Below are positions 1 through 29,719 of a stretch of 64,000 nucleotides of DNA, one piece after another; position 1 is the stretch's first letter, and every line of letters begins with the position of its first letter. A program made the translations under genes and the position numbers. This DNA is from Typhlomys cinereus (lineage: Eukaryota; Chordata; Mammalia; Rodentia; Platacanthomyidae): the NCBI GenBank assembly GCA_023101885.1, contig JALPQD010000138.1, forward strand, positions 2,472,542 to 2,536,541. Direction: 5' to 3'. The notes below the pieces were generated by a model, which had not been told where the DNA came from, searched no databases, and saw nothing but the letters and a program-made list of their open reading frames with translations.

Positions 1-17676
<17,676 letters not shown>

Positions 17677-19108
17677 AGAGGAACAGGAGGGAAAAGCCTT
17701 TACTAAATTCTTATCACAGATTTCTAGTCAATGTGCTCTTAAGCTGGGTGGAGCAAATGGAAACCTTCAAGATCTCATCCAAGCAGATGGCAGCAACTTA
17801 GAAGAAATCAAATCTCAGTGACTTGACTCTTTCTAACGTGAAACAAGATTGTTTTTACTTCTCTCTGTTTGGATAATTTTAAAGCCAATCTTAATTGGCC
17901 GGTTCCTGATCCTGTCTCTGCTCAGTCATCCCTTGAGTGTCTCCAGTGCCTTCGCAGCACCATCTGGCTCCTGCCTCCTCCCTTTTGAATCAGGGCCCGG
18001 CCACTTAATATTCCAGACAAACCCTGGATGGATTTGGACCTGCCCCACAGTGGAGTGATTCTCTTACTGTTATACATGTCTGTGTGTCTCCATCATTCCA
18101 AAGTTAAATGTAAATGGCTTAAAATGATTTATTTTGTAAATGTTCTGTTTGAGAGATAATAACACTGAAATTTGACCATAGTGAAGGCCACGTTCGCTTG
18201 GATTGTGGTGGTCTGCACGTGTGTCTCACACAAGGGGAATGTGGAAGCTCAGGGTGAATGTTTTGGTCAATTGGTGTTTATTTGCTGAGTTTTGCCTGTA
18301 ATCATGTCATGCAGAAACCTGAAGTAGATGTGTCTTGTTGCTAATGCGTGATGTTGAAACCTAAGAGTCTCAACAGCTTAGCTACTGTGACTGCCTTCAG
18401 AATCTCTGAGAAACTTAGTGCCTTATACCAAGCCGTAGTTGTAGTGTGATTGTCATTTGCACTGCTCAGGTGAGCGCGGCACTGACACCATGGGTTTCCT
18501 GTCTTCGTGGGCTCCGCCCCGGCATGCCAGCTCCTCGCCTTGCGTCACTGGGTGCTAGTTCTCCAGCTTTCCCAGATGGGTGGTGCTGGAATTTTACTTG
18601 AACTATTCTTTGATGTTTGCAGTAAAACCTCATCAATTTGTCTTGCAGATTATAGTGCAGGTTAGGTGGAAAGGCTCGCTGAAGCAAACTAGTCATATGT
18701 ATGTTCAGTGCCCGTTTGTCAGCGGACTTGGCTGACACCAATCACTTTTTTCAATTTATATCACATTCCTCCATGAGGATCTCAAATAGGTTATGCCTTT
18801 TGCGATAATTCTGTGTATTTATTATCTTTGAAATAGATGCATTGTATTCCATGGAGAATTTAAATACTTTTTCCTAAAAATTTATGTTTTGCATAATCAA
18901 ACTCACCTTGTCTCTGATAGCAATTAGTTAATGAGGTTTTACTGTAGTTTATTTTTCTCTTGCTGTGTAGTTTGGTGTTTCCATTTTGGTTTTTGAATTG
19001 TGAGTTTCATTAAACCTCTTAAATCTAGCAAGCCCTTCTCTGTTTTGTGAAGGTCTAAATACGCCTATAAAGCTTCATACATTAAACAAGTACATAAAAC
19101 CAAGTTTG

Positions 19109-19114
19109 AATAAA
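19109..19114 (+). promoter_or_regulatory. Poly(A) signal AATAAA, candidate proximal site
   Basis: Canonical hexamer in the PPP2R1B 3' UTR, followed by a T-rich stretch. It would give a 3' UTR of about 1.45 kb, ending before both SINE copies. Confidence 0.45.
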
Positions 19115-19246
19115 TGCTTTGAAGTTTATTATACATTAGGAGAAAGCCAGAAAATCTAAATCATAAATTTGTCTGCATTTTAAACTGCCAAATAACATTT
19201 TAGTAAGTTTCCATTTCATGACTTGTCTCCTGAGCATTATTCATTA

Positions 19247-19289
<43 letters not shown>

Positions 19290-19482
19290 AAGAGGGCATT
19301 TGAGTGTGTGTGCTTGTGAAGGCCCAAGGGTGACTTTGGGTATCATTCTCCTTACTGGCTTTGCTCTGGGGTTTCCCAGGCTCCTCCTTCCAAGGTGGGA
19401 AGTACAGGCTGCCACCCTTGCTGCCTGGCTTTTTAATGTGGGATCCCGGATCTGAACTTTGGTTCTTTTGCTTGCCGCCCAA
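19247..19482 (-). mobile_element. SINE subfamily B, reverse, truncated head
   Basis: (TG)n at about 19249-19285, then GGGCATTTGAG, CAAGGGTGACTTTGGGTATC and the body up to GATCTGAACTTTGGTTC. The last part of the tRNA-derived head is missing. It lies in the PPP2R1B 3' UTR. Confidence 0.7.
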
Positions 19483-20025
19483 AATTCTCATTTTTAGTAT
19501 TTTAAACTTATGTATGGCATGCATTTAAATGTTAGTTTTCTGGTTAGTTTTCATTACCTACCAGTTTTGTTTCACTTTACCAAGTTTCGTATTTGAAAGG
19601 TTATTGTTTTGATTTTTTAACAAGTTCACTTTGAAACTATTGCTCAATTTTGGATTGGAAATAGCATCATTGCATATTCATTTGGGGATAAAGTCCTTAG
19701 TGTCCCTGTGTCCCCCCCTCCTGAGCCCTGGGCCTTTGCCTTTCTGCCAAAGACGGAAAGAAGACAGTGAAAGCTTTCTCTCACACATGGGACCACAGCA
19801 CCTGAAATCTGTTTGGGGTGACCCTGAGACTTTTCTTTCCAGCATCTTCCTTTTCTTTCCTACTCTTCGTAGGAATTGTTCTTTGCCTCTTAACTTGGGC
19901 CATTTTTCTCCACACACTAGTTTTCTATCTCAGTTTCACTAGATAAGGTCTAAGAGCTTGGTGAGGCTGTAGGTTTTGTCTGTGTTGTATCACAGGTCAG
20001 TGTCTGGTATGTGTAGTAGGTGCTT

Positions 20026-20031
20026 AATAAA
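20026..20031 (+). promoter_or_regulatory. Poly(A) signal AATAAA, candidate, next to a SINE insertion
   Basis: Canonical hexamer in GCTTAATAAAGATGTG. The left target-site duplication of a subfamily-B SINE begins 10 bases downstream (20041), so the insertion has displaced whatever downstream element this site had. Confidence 0.35.
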
Positions 20032-20053
20032 GATGTGCTCACTGAGTGAATTT

Positions 20054-20323
20054 CTTTTTTAAAGGTGTCTTAACTTTTTAAAAATATTTAGTGTGTGTGT
20101 GTGTCAGAGGGCATTGTGTGTCTGTGGAGGACCAAGGGTGACTTTGGACTAGATTGCTTCTACCTCCTTGCTTCTCTCTGGGATTTCCCAAGCTCTACCC
20201 ATTATGGCCGGAAGTGCAGGCCACACTGTTTCCACTTGGCATTTTTTATGTGGGACCTGGGATCTGAACTCAAGACCTTCTGCTTGTGAGACAGTCTTAA
20301 TCCCTGAACCATCTTTCCAGCCC
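20054..20323 (-). mobile_element. SINE subfamily B, reverse, with target-site duplication
   Basis: Reverse copy ending at CATCTTTCCAGCCC. The 13 bp duplication ACTGAGTGAATTT lies at 20041-20053 and 20324-20336. It lies within the distal PPP2R1B 3' UTR. Confidence 0.82.
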
Positions 20324-20539
20324 ACTGAGTGAATTTTTAAAATCTATCTGCTGATATGTTGAAACAAAGTCATTAAAGTCATCGAACTATTTTGTTCTTC
20401 CACTGACACTAGAGATTTTTCTGCTCAGAAAATGAGAGCATGTGGCTCTTGGCTGGTCCCCAGCTTGGAGCTGCCTGGTTGCACGTGCTTTTGCATCCTA
20501 GACAGTTCCTAGCAAGCCATACATGACCCAACCTATGCC

Positions 20540-20545
20540 AATAAA
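20540..20545 (+). promoter_or_regulatory. Poly(A) signal AATAAA, best distal candidate
   Basis: AATAAA followed by a strongly GT-rich downstream region at about 20570-20600. This is the best-formed poly(A) site downstream of the short-isoform stop codon. Confidence 0.55.
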
Positions 20546-20600
20546 AGTCTCGTCAATAATGGAATATACTTCGTGTTTTTTTCTGTGGGTTGTTGGGGTT

Positions 20601-21560
20601 CATCCAACAGAACAAATCTTGTGTGTCTGTGTTGCCAAAGACACGTGGACTGAAGCTGCATCCTGTTTCATAAGAGCAAACTGATTAATGTGTGACTTGA
20701 ATGAGGCCCGTGGAGATGAAGGACACTGGCAGTACCCCGGCATGCAGGGCTGCGGCTGGCGGAGGTCTGCTGCACCACTTGTCTAGACAGCGGCCTGACC
20801 TTTGAGCTGGCTTGTCCAGGCATCCAGGATGCCAGCCGAGTCCCCCAGGGGAAACCGAGAGGTTATTCCCAGCTTGGTGGTTACACTGCAGCAAGACTTT
20901 CTTGCCACACTTCCATTGTTCTTAACCTTTGTGTTTTCCTGGCGAAGTCATTGCTTCCATCCCTCACGGGGTGCATGGCAGGCAAAGTGTGTGCTTGTCT
21001 TTTCTTCTTGCTATTTTATTTAAACGCCTGACATTATTCTCTTGATGCTCTGGATGGCAAGCTGGTGCGAAGGCCCTGCCGCCCGCGCTGCTGGTTTAGC
21101 ATGTGATGAGTGCTGCCGACTGGTCCGCCAGCACGCCTTCCCACTGTGGCTTCACTTCTCTCCTGTTGCTCAGGAGCCTCCATTCTTGCCTCTAGAACAG
21201 TCTCTAGTCCTCACTTGCCTCCCCAGGCCTGCTGTTTCCAAGAAATTTCAGGTTAGGAAGAAAAGCCAAGTCATTTCTTTCTCTGGAGTTGTCGTCTTGA
21301 TACTGTCAGTTTTGGAAGGAGCCAGCCCTTTTCTCTTTGCTCAGAGCGCTGTTAGGCTACCCATGACCAAGATGTGGGGGAACTCCCCCGACTCGCACCC
21401 TGAGGCTCGGGTGGCTCCTGAACACCTGGGTTTCTCTGTGCAGCACCCCAAGCCTCCCAGACTGCCAGGCTTCCCGTCACAGTGCTGGGACACTCAGGTG
21501 GGCTTAGGAGGCATGGGCCCTGGACAGGGGCGGTCACAGCATCGCCGTCTGTATCCTTAG
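20601..21560 (+). other. PPP2R1B intron upstream of the alternative exon
   Basis: No repeat or coding exon recognised. GC content rises here and stays fairly high to about 26900, which produces several chance open frames on both strands. It ends with GTATCCTTAG before the alternative exon. Confidence 0.45.
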
Positions 21561-21682
21561 TGGTGGCACAAAGGCTGAGGAAGCTAGATGTTCCTGGGAA
21601 GGACAGTGAAGAACGCAGCATCCCCGGGGCTGACAAGAATCTCTTCCTGAGATCCCGAATGCCAGGAGAGGACACTGGGAAG
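21561..21682 (+). CDS. PPP2R1B: PPP2R1B alternative exon of the long isoform (residues 597-637)
   Basis: Joined to exon 14 in the same phase as exon 15, it reads VVAQRLRKLDVPGKDSEERS, then IPGADKNLFLR...MPGEDTGK, closing in phase 0 before GTAAGT. It matches the alternative C-terminus I recall for human PPP2R1B (VVAQRLRKLEF... and ...PGEDMGK). It replaces the last three or four residues of HEAT 15 with a basic then acidic tail that has no HEAT pattern. Because the reading frame and both splice sites are kept, it is probably used. Confidence 0.85.
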
Positions 21683-24600
21683 GTAAGTGCCTCTGCGAGT
21701 CCGGGCTGGGGACACAGCATGGTGGGCTGGGCTTGGAGGCAGGCCCACAAGACGGGCATGGGGCAGTGCCTCCTCCGCTGCCCACCACTGCCAGGAGGGC
21801 TAGGAGAAAGCTCACTGCTCTCTTCACCTCCCTGGTCTGGGAATGCTTTGGGATCCTTGCTGTTTCTGTTGCTCCAGGGATGTAAAGTCTTGAATCTCCC
21901 TCCGGGATACGGCCCGTACAGATAAGCGTGTAAAGGTGGTGTTGCTTATGGTAACCGGCTGCTCCATTTTAAAGTCGCTTGTCACAGCTCCCCTTGGGGA
22001 GGACAAGCGTGCATCTCAGTGTACTAGTGCGAATGAACAAGCCCAGCGTGCCACTGCAGGGAGAAGGGGTGCAGAAGGGCCAGCGCAGCCGTCTCCCAGG
22101 TGTGCGTCCAGGGGCGAGGGAGGGGCCGTCAGGCAGGGTCAGAGGCTGGGCAGCAAGCGGTTGCTCACACCCTCTCAGTGGGCTTCCTGCTGGAACAGCG
22201 AAGGAAAAGTTTGCCTTTCAAATCCCCGTGACTTTTTATTGGGTGGAAGCGGAGGTCACTGGAATTTTTTCCTGTTCTGCAACCCAAACACTTGTCTTTC
22301 TGTGGCCCCGTCTCTTGTTGTCCCTGGGCTGCGCTGTCAGGCAGCCCTGGGTGTGCAGCGCGCTCGACGTGTTCGCTGACGCTGCTTCCTGCTGCAGAAG
22401 CCTCTGAACCCCGACAGGTCCCTGGGGTGCCAGCCCCCGTGTCCTTAGGTCTGGACCACAGACTGTCGCTTAGGGGTGAGACTTTGGGCACCGTAGTAAG
22501 CACAATTGTTAGGGTTTTTTTAGACCTAAACCACAGACTCCTTAAGGAAAAAAAGAGGAGTCATGGTTTCATGAGTTCTGAGGTAGCCCCACCTCCTAGG
22601 CTAACTTTAACTTTTGGGGAGGACTCAGCAGCTGAGGACAGCACTTGCTGCCGTTCTTCGAGCCTTGGGCCCTGCAGTGCTTTGCCTAAACCTTTTAACT
22701 CTCTTAACGTGGCAGCAGTCGCCAGGCGTTGTCCCTGTGTTTCTGTGTTTGGAGGCTTCCCTAGAGGCCCACCCCTAGCTCTCTGAGGCCTGGGCTCCGT
22801 GACTCACGGAGCCTTCTCCCCATTTGTTTCACCTAAAGAAAATGGCCCCAGGGTGAGACGCCAGGGAACTGGCTGTTGCCAGGCAGAGCCCTGTGTCAGG
22901 GGGCGCAGCCAAGTGAGTGAGGCAGGAAGTTATTCAAGTGCAAACCAGAAATTGTTCTTAACCCCTTTCTGTCTGATATGTGGCCAGCTCACTCGTCTGT
23001 CCTCTTGGGGTGAGTGAACATTGGGGTGCTGTGAGCCCTGGGCATGGCTCTTGGGCGGCCTCAGTTGCTCTGAGGAAGCCATCACCTGGGCTGGGCTTGC
23101 TGCTTGGTTCAAGAGGACAATGGGGGGACACGAGGGGGTTCCCCCTGGGCTGCCTCAGTGCCTGAGACAGGGGCTCTTGCAGTCCGCCTTGACTTCTGTA
23201 TGCCAAATGACACGTGTTCCCCATGCAGGACCTGCCACTGGCCACTCGCCACACTCGATGGCCCCCTCCCCGCTGGGCGGAGGCTGTCTGGCCACAGGCC
23301 TGCTGGCCGGCTCATTGGTCGGGCCAGGGTTAACAGTGGATTTGTTTATTGAATCATGAAGTAGCTGTCACATGATTTTAATCAAAACACCATTTCCCTG
23401 ACAACAGTGATGTCAGTGCTGTTATTGCAGGAAGGAGCAGCTGTGAGGGACATCCAGTCTCCATGCTGAACCCAGCTCTGGAGACTCAATTCAAGTGAAA
23501 CATTCATAAATAATGGCAGTGGGCACTGCGTTACAGAACCCACCTGCCCTCCTCTTCCTTTTCTTCTGTCCATCTGGATGGACCTGTGTGGACACTGAGC
23601 CTAGTCCCTTGCTGAATCTCAGCTAAGAACTCACTCCATCCTTGGCGCCTCTTTTGGCTCCACTGCTCTTTTTGTTTTTCCTCTTTCAGTTTTACTGTTT
23701 CTCCCAGAGTTGCCTTGTGCCTCTGGGGTCTCTGGCCTGTGCATTCTGGCATCGCCTTCTCTAGGGTTTAAGTACTTGCTGGTGAGGCAGATTGCTGCGC
23801 TGACCTGAAGCGAGACTGAGGGGTGCAAGTGCTGCCTGTGGTGTTTACTGGAATTCTGAAGAGCCCAGCTGTAGATGACTGAAGGGTAGGGCTTAAGGAT
23901 TCAACTTCTTGGTCAGAGGATTAGTCCTCCTAAATCTAGTCAGATGACGGCCCAGCAAAGCCCAGAGCCTGGGAATGACTGAGCCCATCTTGCCTGCAGC
24001 TAAGGGAACTGGATTCCAAGGCCGCCGACAGGTCAGAAGTAAGTAGTTGGTCAGGAGCAGATGGGCATGTCCCAGCCCTGGCTGCTGAGTAGCTGTCCCT
24101 GCACAGATTCGGGAGGTCTCTGGGAGATGGAAAAGCCTTTTGCATGGGACAGGATGTTAGTGACGCTGCTGACACACGACTGAGAAAAGGAACCCAAGAA
24201 AGGGAGGGTTTATTTTGGCAGTTGGAGGGGACAGAATCCGCTGCAAGACAGGCAGGGCGGTGGGACCTGAGGCAGCTGGTTATATGCCATGTGAAGCCAG
24301 GAAGCAGAGAGCAATGAACGCTGTACTCAACTGGCTTCAACCTCGTGCCCTTTTTATTTAGTTGAGGACCCCTTGCCTGTGGGGTGGCCACCTATTCAGG
24401 AGGGGCTTCTCTCTACAGTGGATGTCTCTGGAGACTCCCAAGGTGATATCTCCTAGTCAAGGTGACAGTGAAGTTACACAGCACTGACGCTAGGGGAGGT
24501 CTTACGACCAATGCTGCCCAGAACTCGTTCCCAAACATTCAAAACCTTGGGGCCAGAACAAAATCAAGTGGCCAGAACAAGCCACCATCTGCAGTCTGTG

Positions 24601-26943
24601 AGGGAGACGTTCCAGGTACCACACAGCTGCCCCTAGAGCTGGGGAGTCAGTTACAAGACAGGGGTCCTGCTAGTCTTCTTGGTGCTTTCGCATTGAAGGA
24701 ACTATGTGTTCTTACCATGTCGGACATGAGCCTTTACCGTGATCTGCCTGTCAGTGGTGGCCTGGCGCAGAGCTAGGGGCCAAGACCTTGGCCAGAGAGT
24801 CTTTTTGCAGCTTTCTTCAGAAAAGGGGTAGACTTCATGTGGATGGGACTAGGAAGCCAGACTCTTCCTCCCCATCCTTGCTCTGCACTGGCTGTTCACT
24901 CCTGTTCCCCCCCCCCCCAACTGCCTTGGCTACCTGCCTGTATTTGGCCCCACCTTGCTGACTAAATGGGTTTTAGCAGTGACCAAGGTGTTTCTAAGGG
25001 TTCTAGCCCAGCCACGGGCAAGACTGCTGAGCCGCTTACATTTGATGCTTTGTGTCCCATCCTTTCACTATCTTGGCCACTAAACCTTGTGTTGAGTTCT
25101 CAGTCAGGCTTTCTCTTGGGCATTTTCAGGCCTCATTATCCAACTTTGGGGAATGAGGAGTAGGAAAAATTGAGTGGGAAGCTTCCTAAGCCCGAGTAGG
25201 GAGTGACTTAGTTCTCTCTTTGAGAGGCTGAGTGCCTAATGCCTCATTTTCTCTGGTCTTGGATTTTTTGAACTTTCTGCTCGCCAGCTCTGGAGCTTGA
25301 TTCTAGAAGTCTGCTTCTATGCAGTGGCCTTCCTCCCTTCAGGTGCCCTGCTTGCTTTATCCTCTTTGCTAATTCTGGCCACTTAGTCATCCTGAACGGA
25401 TGCCGTGGGCATCTGCTAGCCCCCCACTCTGCCAGACCTCAAGCTCCTCCTCGGCTTGTGGTCTGTTTTGTGTGCAGTGATGGTAGTTGCATGTCTGAGG
25501 TGAGAGTCCATCTGTCTTCTTCAGTTCATTTGCTGGTCATTGCTCAGAACCACCAGTGCATAGAGAGATGCTTGCCTTTGAATCCCCTGACTGGGGTCAA
25601 AATGGGAGAGCAGAGTCATACTCTCCCGAGCCCCCAAAGTGAAGCAGCTTTGGCCTGCAGATTTCCCATCCAACCACTCAACACTGAAACTCAGCGCGCA
25701 ATACCGGCTTAGGCATGCTAAGGTTGGAATGATACAGGAAGAGCAAAGTCAATGGCGCAGACTCCCTGAAGCACCTCACCTTTTTGGGGGAACAAGAGTG
25801 TAATGTGAATGCGAGAACAGGATACTTCAAATAGCATAATGAAACCCACGATGTAGTCCACTACAGATTTTAAAAGAAAAGCTAGTGTAGTCCAGCCTCA
25901 CTTCCCACATTAGTTCCTGGGCTGCAGGCTGGGCAGGGGGCGCCTCCATCCCTGGACCCTCTCAGGATAGCTTAGGATCCCATCAGCAGGCAAGATCACT
26001 GTAAAAACTTACATTCAAGAGTGTGGAGACTGAAGGGTTCTTACACCCCATTTGGGGTGAGCCTGACTGAGGATCCTCTTCCTGGAACTGTGTCAGGACT
26101 AAACATTACAATGATGGAGTTGTTCAGTGGGGAAGGGAAAGTTTATAAAGCAGTTGCTGAAATTAAAAACTGAATTTTCTTCCAAGGAGAAAAGCTACTT
26201 GAAGGCTGAGTACTCCTGAGTGGTGCTGGGCAGGGTGAGCAGGGAGGTGCTGCCCCGAGCCCCGTAGCTGCAGCCCCTCTGTGTCCACCCCTCCAGCCAG
26301 CAGGCTCCCTCAGCTGCAACACAGGCTTGGGGCGGAGTCCAGATCTGTTGTACTTGCCGCCAGGGAGCGGGACTTCATCCTGCTTCACGCAGGGTCTGGC
26401 CCTGCAAGTTCAGAATGTAATACAGGCAGATGGCGAAGGGGGTTTCTTATATCCCGGGCGGTGCTGGGTCTTACAGGATGTCTGTCCCCACCAGAGTCCC
26501 TGGTTTGTGTGACATGTGCGCTGTTTGCGGACTCCAGAGAAGAGGTAATTATAACTCAACAGCAGTGTTCTGTGGCTTTCCTGGCAGCATGGCGTTAGAT
26601 GTCCCTGGCCCTGCAGATGACTTGTTCTAGGGGACCCGGACAAGAGCCCCATGTGTGCTTCTAATCCCCCTCTAGGGGCCCAAGCCAGTGCCCAGAATGA
26701 TGAGCACTAATCAGCCTTAGCTTGCAGCTGCAGTGCGCAGTACTTCCGTCAGCGATCTGTGGCAGCTAACGTGTACTCAGGTGATTTGGAGCAAGGTATT
26801 ATTTACCCTGCTGACGTCAATGAGAACATATTATCAACTGCCCTTCTGCAGCCTGGAAAGAGACCAGCGTGCAGGGAACAGCCGCCTTCCACTTCCACTC
26901 CCCGCCCGAGGCGCACTTCCACTAGGCTCTTAGAAAACAAGTT

Positions 26944-26949
26944 TTTATT
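26944..26949 (-). promoter_or_regulatory. SIK2: SIK2 distal poly(A) signal AATAAA
   Basis: TTTATT on the plus strand, that is AATAAA on the SIK2 strand, with a G/T-rich region just downstream (26880-26930 read leftward). It is the best candidate for the distal end of SIK2. Confidence 0.5.
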
Positions 26950-27036
26950 TTAATTCAAGAGGGTTGAAAACATAAAAACAGTACATTTTCCTTGCAGAAA
27001 ATTACCCATTTAAATTACAATTTGGTACAAAGATCA

Positions 27037-27042
27037 TTTATT
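27037..27042 (-). promoter_or_regulatory. SIK2: SIK2 poly(A) signal, alternative distal
   Basis: A second AATAAA on the SIK2 strand about 90 bases upstream of the most distal one, in AT-rich sequence. Confidence 0.35.
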
Positions 27043-29586
27043 AAACTGCATTTTAGGCGATTTTCTAACACTGAGTGACAGGTTACACTTTGATATTCTC
27101 ACATTGGAGCTATTAGGATTTGTAACCAAAATACCAATGCTATTGAAGTCATCAATTTTTTTCTTAGTAATTAAAAAAAGCACACAATAACTACAATTAA
27201 TTCATCAGAGAAACTTCCACAGACCAAACCGAATACACCAAGACCATTCTCCCTTCCGCAGTAGGCAGATAAGCGTGTCTTTCCTACAAAGTGCAAATAC
27301 CTTTGCCACAGCTCCCGGACATGAGACGACACCTTTGCCTGCTTCCGTCCCCCTCAGATGTGGCGGTGGAGGCAGATTTCTTCTACCATGCGTAGCAGGA
27401 CAGTGTCTCCTGAGTCCCCTTGACTGAGCAGAGGCTGTCACAGCCAGCAAGACCTGGCTCACCTGTGCCTGCTGAGGCTGCGCCACCCCATGTGGGGTTC
27501 TCTCTCTCCAGGGTGTTTTGTTCTGTTTTTAGTCCTGTCCTGGGTGACAGGACTTCACTGTGAAGCCATGCTAAATTCCCTCTTCTCTGCAGGACAAAGG
27601 CTTTCTTTGAGCAGCTCTCTTCTTTGGGTTGCCTTTGCTGACGGCTGTGGTGGGCTGATGTGCGATTCAGCCCCTTGGCAATCAAGGAGTCTATCCCTTT
27701 GTTACATACTTCTAGAAGAAATCACTGTATTGTGTAACTTGGAACAAGTAAACATCTTTGCTGTAAGCCTGAACTTCTACAGTTTGTTGGACACTGAGAT
27801 GGTCACACTGGTATTTGTGTCTCCCTCGGCCTTGCCCTGGATAGCTACAGCTGTCACCTGAAAGGCGCTTCTGCCCCAAGCTGGGCAGCTGTCAGGTGGA
27901 GCCGCAGCTGTGGGAACTCACCCTCAGCTCTGCTGGACTGCAGGGGCTTTTATGGATACAGCTGCTGTCTCTGAAAAGAGATGTCATCAAAGGGAGTGAG
28001 GGGTGGGGGACAGGGCTCCAACAGAGAACCAGAGCCAAAGTCAGCCAATCAAAGTGCTGTCCTGCCTCTTCCGCGTAGGCTGTGACCTCAGCTAAACCAC
28101 ACATCTCTGAGTTTTGGTTTCTTTGCTGTGAAAGTAAGGATGGTTCCACTCCAGCTGATTTCTCAGACTTCATATGAGGACTGAGGGCAGTTATTGGTTA
28201 AAGTTCTTGGTATAGCTATTACTCTTGGACAGGCAAGCTGAGCAGGCAGGAGCCGTGAGAACCACCACTGGTTCAGCTCCTGGCAGATTGTCAGTCCATG
28301 CAGTTGTGTGCCTAAATCTGCCAAATGTGTTGAAATCCACCCACATACGATGTGGACACAAGATGGTGTTGTAACTAGGATTCCTGGGCGCCTCACAGAA
28401 TCAGCTAGGCTGCTGTAGTGGGGTAAACATGGCAATCGGAAACTTCAGGGCTCAAAGGGGTCTTGAAAGGCCTCTGCCATGGATCACTCTGCTACGAAGG
28501 GCAGGCAGGAAAAAGCCCTGGAGTTTCAATCATTTCCCATACGCCAGGGAAGGAGAGATGTAATTGGAAAAAAAAAAAAAAAAAGAAACAGAGGCTTTTG
28601 TCTCCCACAAGTCACTCTGAAGATAAGCTCTGTAAAAACTTTCCAGAAGCAACAAAAATGACCAATGCCTAAGTAATGACTCCAACTTACTACCTGTTCT
28701 CCAGTTTTTACCTTTGATGTCTAGGCACAGAGAGACCGAGCGGCTCGGGTGGCTTCCAAGGAGGCAGTAGAGGCAGCCCGGCTTAGGGGTACACACGCAG
28801 CAAAGGTCAGCCTTGCACAGGGATGGGTCCTATGTATTGTCTCTGGAGGAGGAGGAACGTGACAGTGTTACCTGGAGCATGAATGAATGAAGTCAATAGG
28901 GAGCATCGTGGTCAGCACGGAGAGACTGACTCCAGTCTATTAGGAACCGGGCTTGACTAGAGGCTGGGGAACCTGCTGGAGAGAGGTGTCCCTGGGGCCT
29001 GTCCCGAGCTACTGCACACCCGGGGCCCTTGGGCAGTGACTCCAGAGCTGTTGCGGTTTCTAGCTCACCATTCATTACACTCCAGCGGAGAATACCCACT
29101 TCTCTCCAGTCCTAGCAGCCGGGAGGGCTCTCCTAGTGTTCCTGCCTGAGGTACAGTGACATCCAACGGGTGGGTGGAGAAGAGGTCCGACCCATGCTGT
29201 GCACTGCCCTGGTTCTGGAGGATTTGAGCAGGTAGTCTGCAGGCTTATTTACCACTCACGTTAGGGGGAGGACGAGAGGACCTGGCTGAGACCCTTGTGA
29301 GTTCATTTCTGAGAGAGGGACCCTGGCTGGCTTTTCTGAGGGGCCTTTGCTCAGATCAGCTCTCCCGCCTCATGCTGGTCCCATCTCGAGTCCTCCCAGG
29401 GTCCCCATTATTTCCCATTTGGTGGATTCTGAAGTGTTGTGTCTTTGTTCCCAAGGAGCAGGAGGGGAGTGTAAGCTAAGCCAGGGCTGGGTGGGGCCGA
29501 TCGAGTAGCTCCCTGGGAATTCAGGGGTGGGACCCCCCACACCCATCCTTCTCTCGTTTCATTAACACCCTTTATTTGCCTTTCAG

Positions 29587-29679
29587 GGACCAGCATGTCA
29601 GTTGCATGTAAATACTAGAGACACACTTGCCCAACTGGAAATCGCAGAACTAGTGCATTTCCCCCAGAACAGAAAGTGA
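29587..29679 (+). CDS. PPP2R1B: PPP2R1B terminal coding exon of the long isoform (residues 638-667 and stop)
   Basis: After TGCCTTTCAG it reads GPACQLHVNTRDTLAQLEIA, then ELVHFPQNRK and TGA at 29677-29679. This aligns with the human long-isoform end I recall (GPVYQLRGDTRDTLAQLGIA ELVHF...). With the alternative exon, the total is 597+40+30 = 667 residues, the length I recall for the human long isoform. It lies inside the SIK2 3' UTR on the opposite strand. Confidence is lower than for the main exons because the match rests on memory of the human isoform. Confidence 0.8.
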   Translation, partial: GPACQLHVNTRDTLAQLEIAELVHFPQNRK

Positions 29680-29713
29680 TACCCCTGGATTAACAAAAGA
29701 CCAAAAAATGACA

Positions 29714-29719
29714 AATAAA
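29714..29719 (+). promoter_or_regulatory. Poly(A) signal AATAAA for the long PPP2R1B transcript
   Basis: Canonical hexamer 35 bases after the long-isoform stop codon. If used, the 3' UTR would be only about 55-60 nt. A T-rich patch follows at about 29738-29745, but the downstream element is weak. Confidence 0.45.

Larger units (their letters stand above)
17677..20560 (+). other. PPP2R1B: Probable 3' UTR of the short PPP2R1B transcript
   Basis: No coding sequence follows the TAA. AATAAA hexamers occur at 19109, 20026 and 20540. The last is followed within about 30-55 bases by a GT-rich stretch (TTTTTTTCTGTGGGTTGTTGGGG), the arrangement expected of a mammalian poly(A) site, so I place the distal end near 20560. 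Two subfamily-B SINE copies sit inside, at about 19247-19482 and 20054-20323. Which site is used cannot be decided from sequence. Confidence 0.6.
21683..29586 (+). other. Intron of the long PPP2R1B isoform; left part of SIK2 3' UTR on the other strand
   Basis: About 7.9 kb with no exon that I can support on the plus strand and few repeats: a C run near 24908-24918 and an A run near 28569-28584. Bases from about 26930 rightward are assigned to the SIK2 3' UTR on the minus strand. Open frames of up to about 165 codons between 22 and 25 kb have no recognisable domain and overlap on both strands, as chance frames in GC-rich DNA do. Confidence 0.5.

Noticed and set aside
21042..21560. 172-codon open frame on the plus strand
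   Set aside because: No recognisable domain. It ends where the true alternative exon begins in another phase, and lies in GC-rich intron where long chance frames are expected.
23936..24391. 151-codon open frame on the minus strand
   Set aside because: No recognisable family and overlapping frames on the other strand; composition explains the lack of stops.
26759..26953. Open frame reading VAANVYSGDLEQGIIYPADV as a possible exon or pseudogene
   Set aside because: I could not match it to a family with confidence. It begins at GTG with no clear acceptor and runs into the SIK2 3' end.
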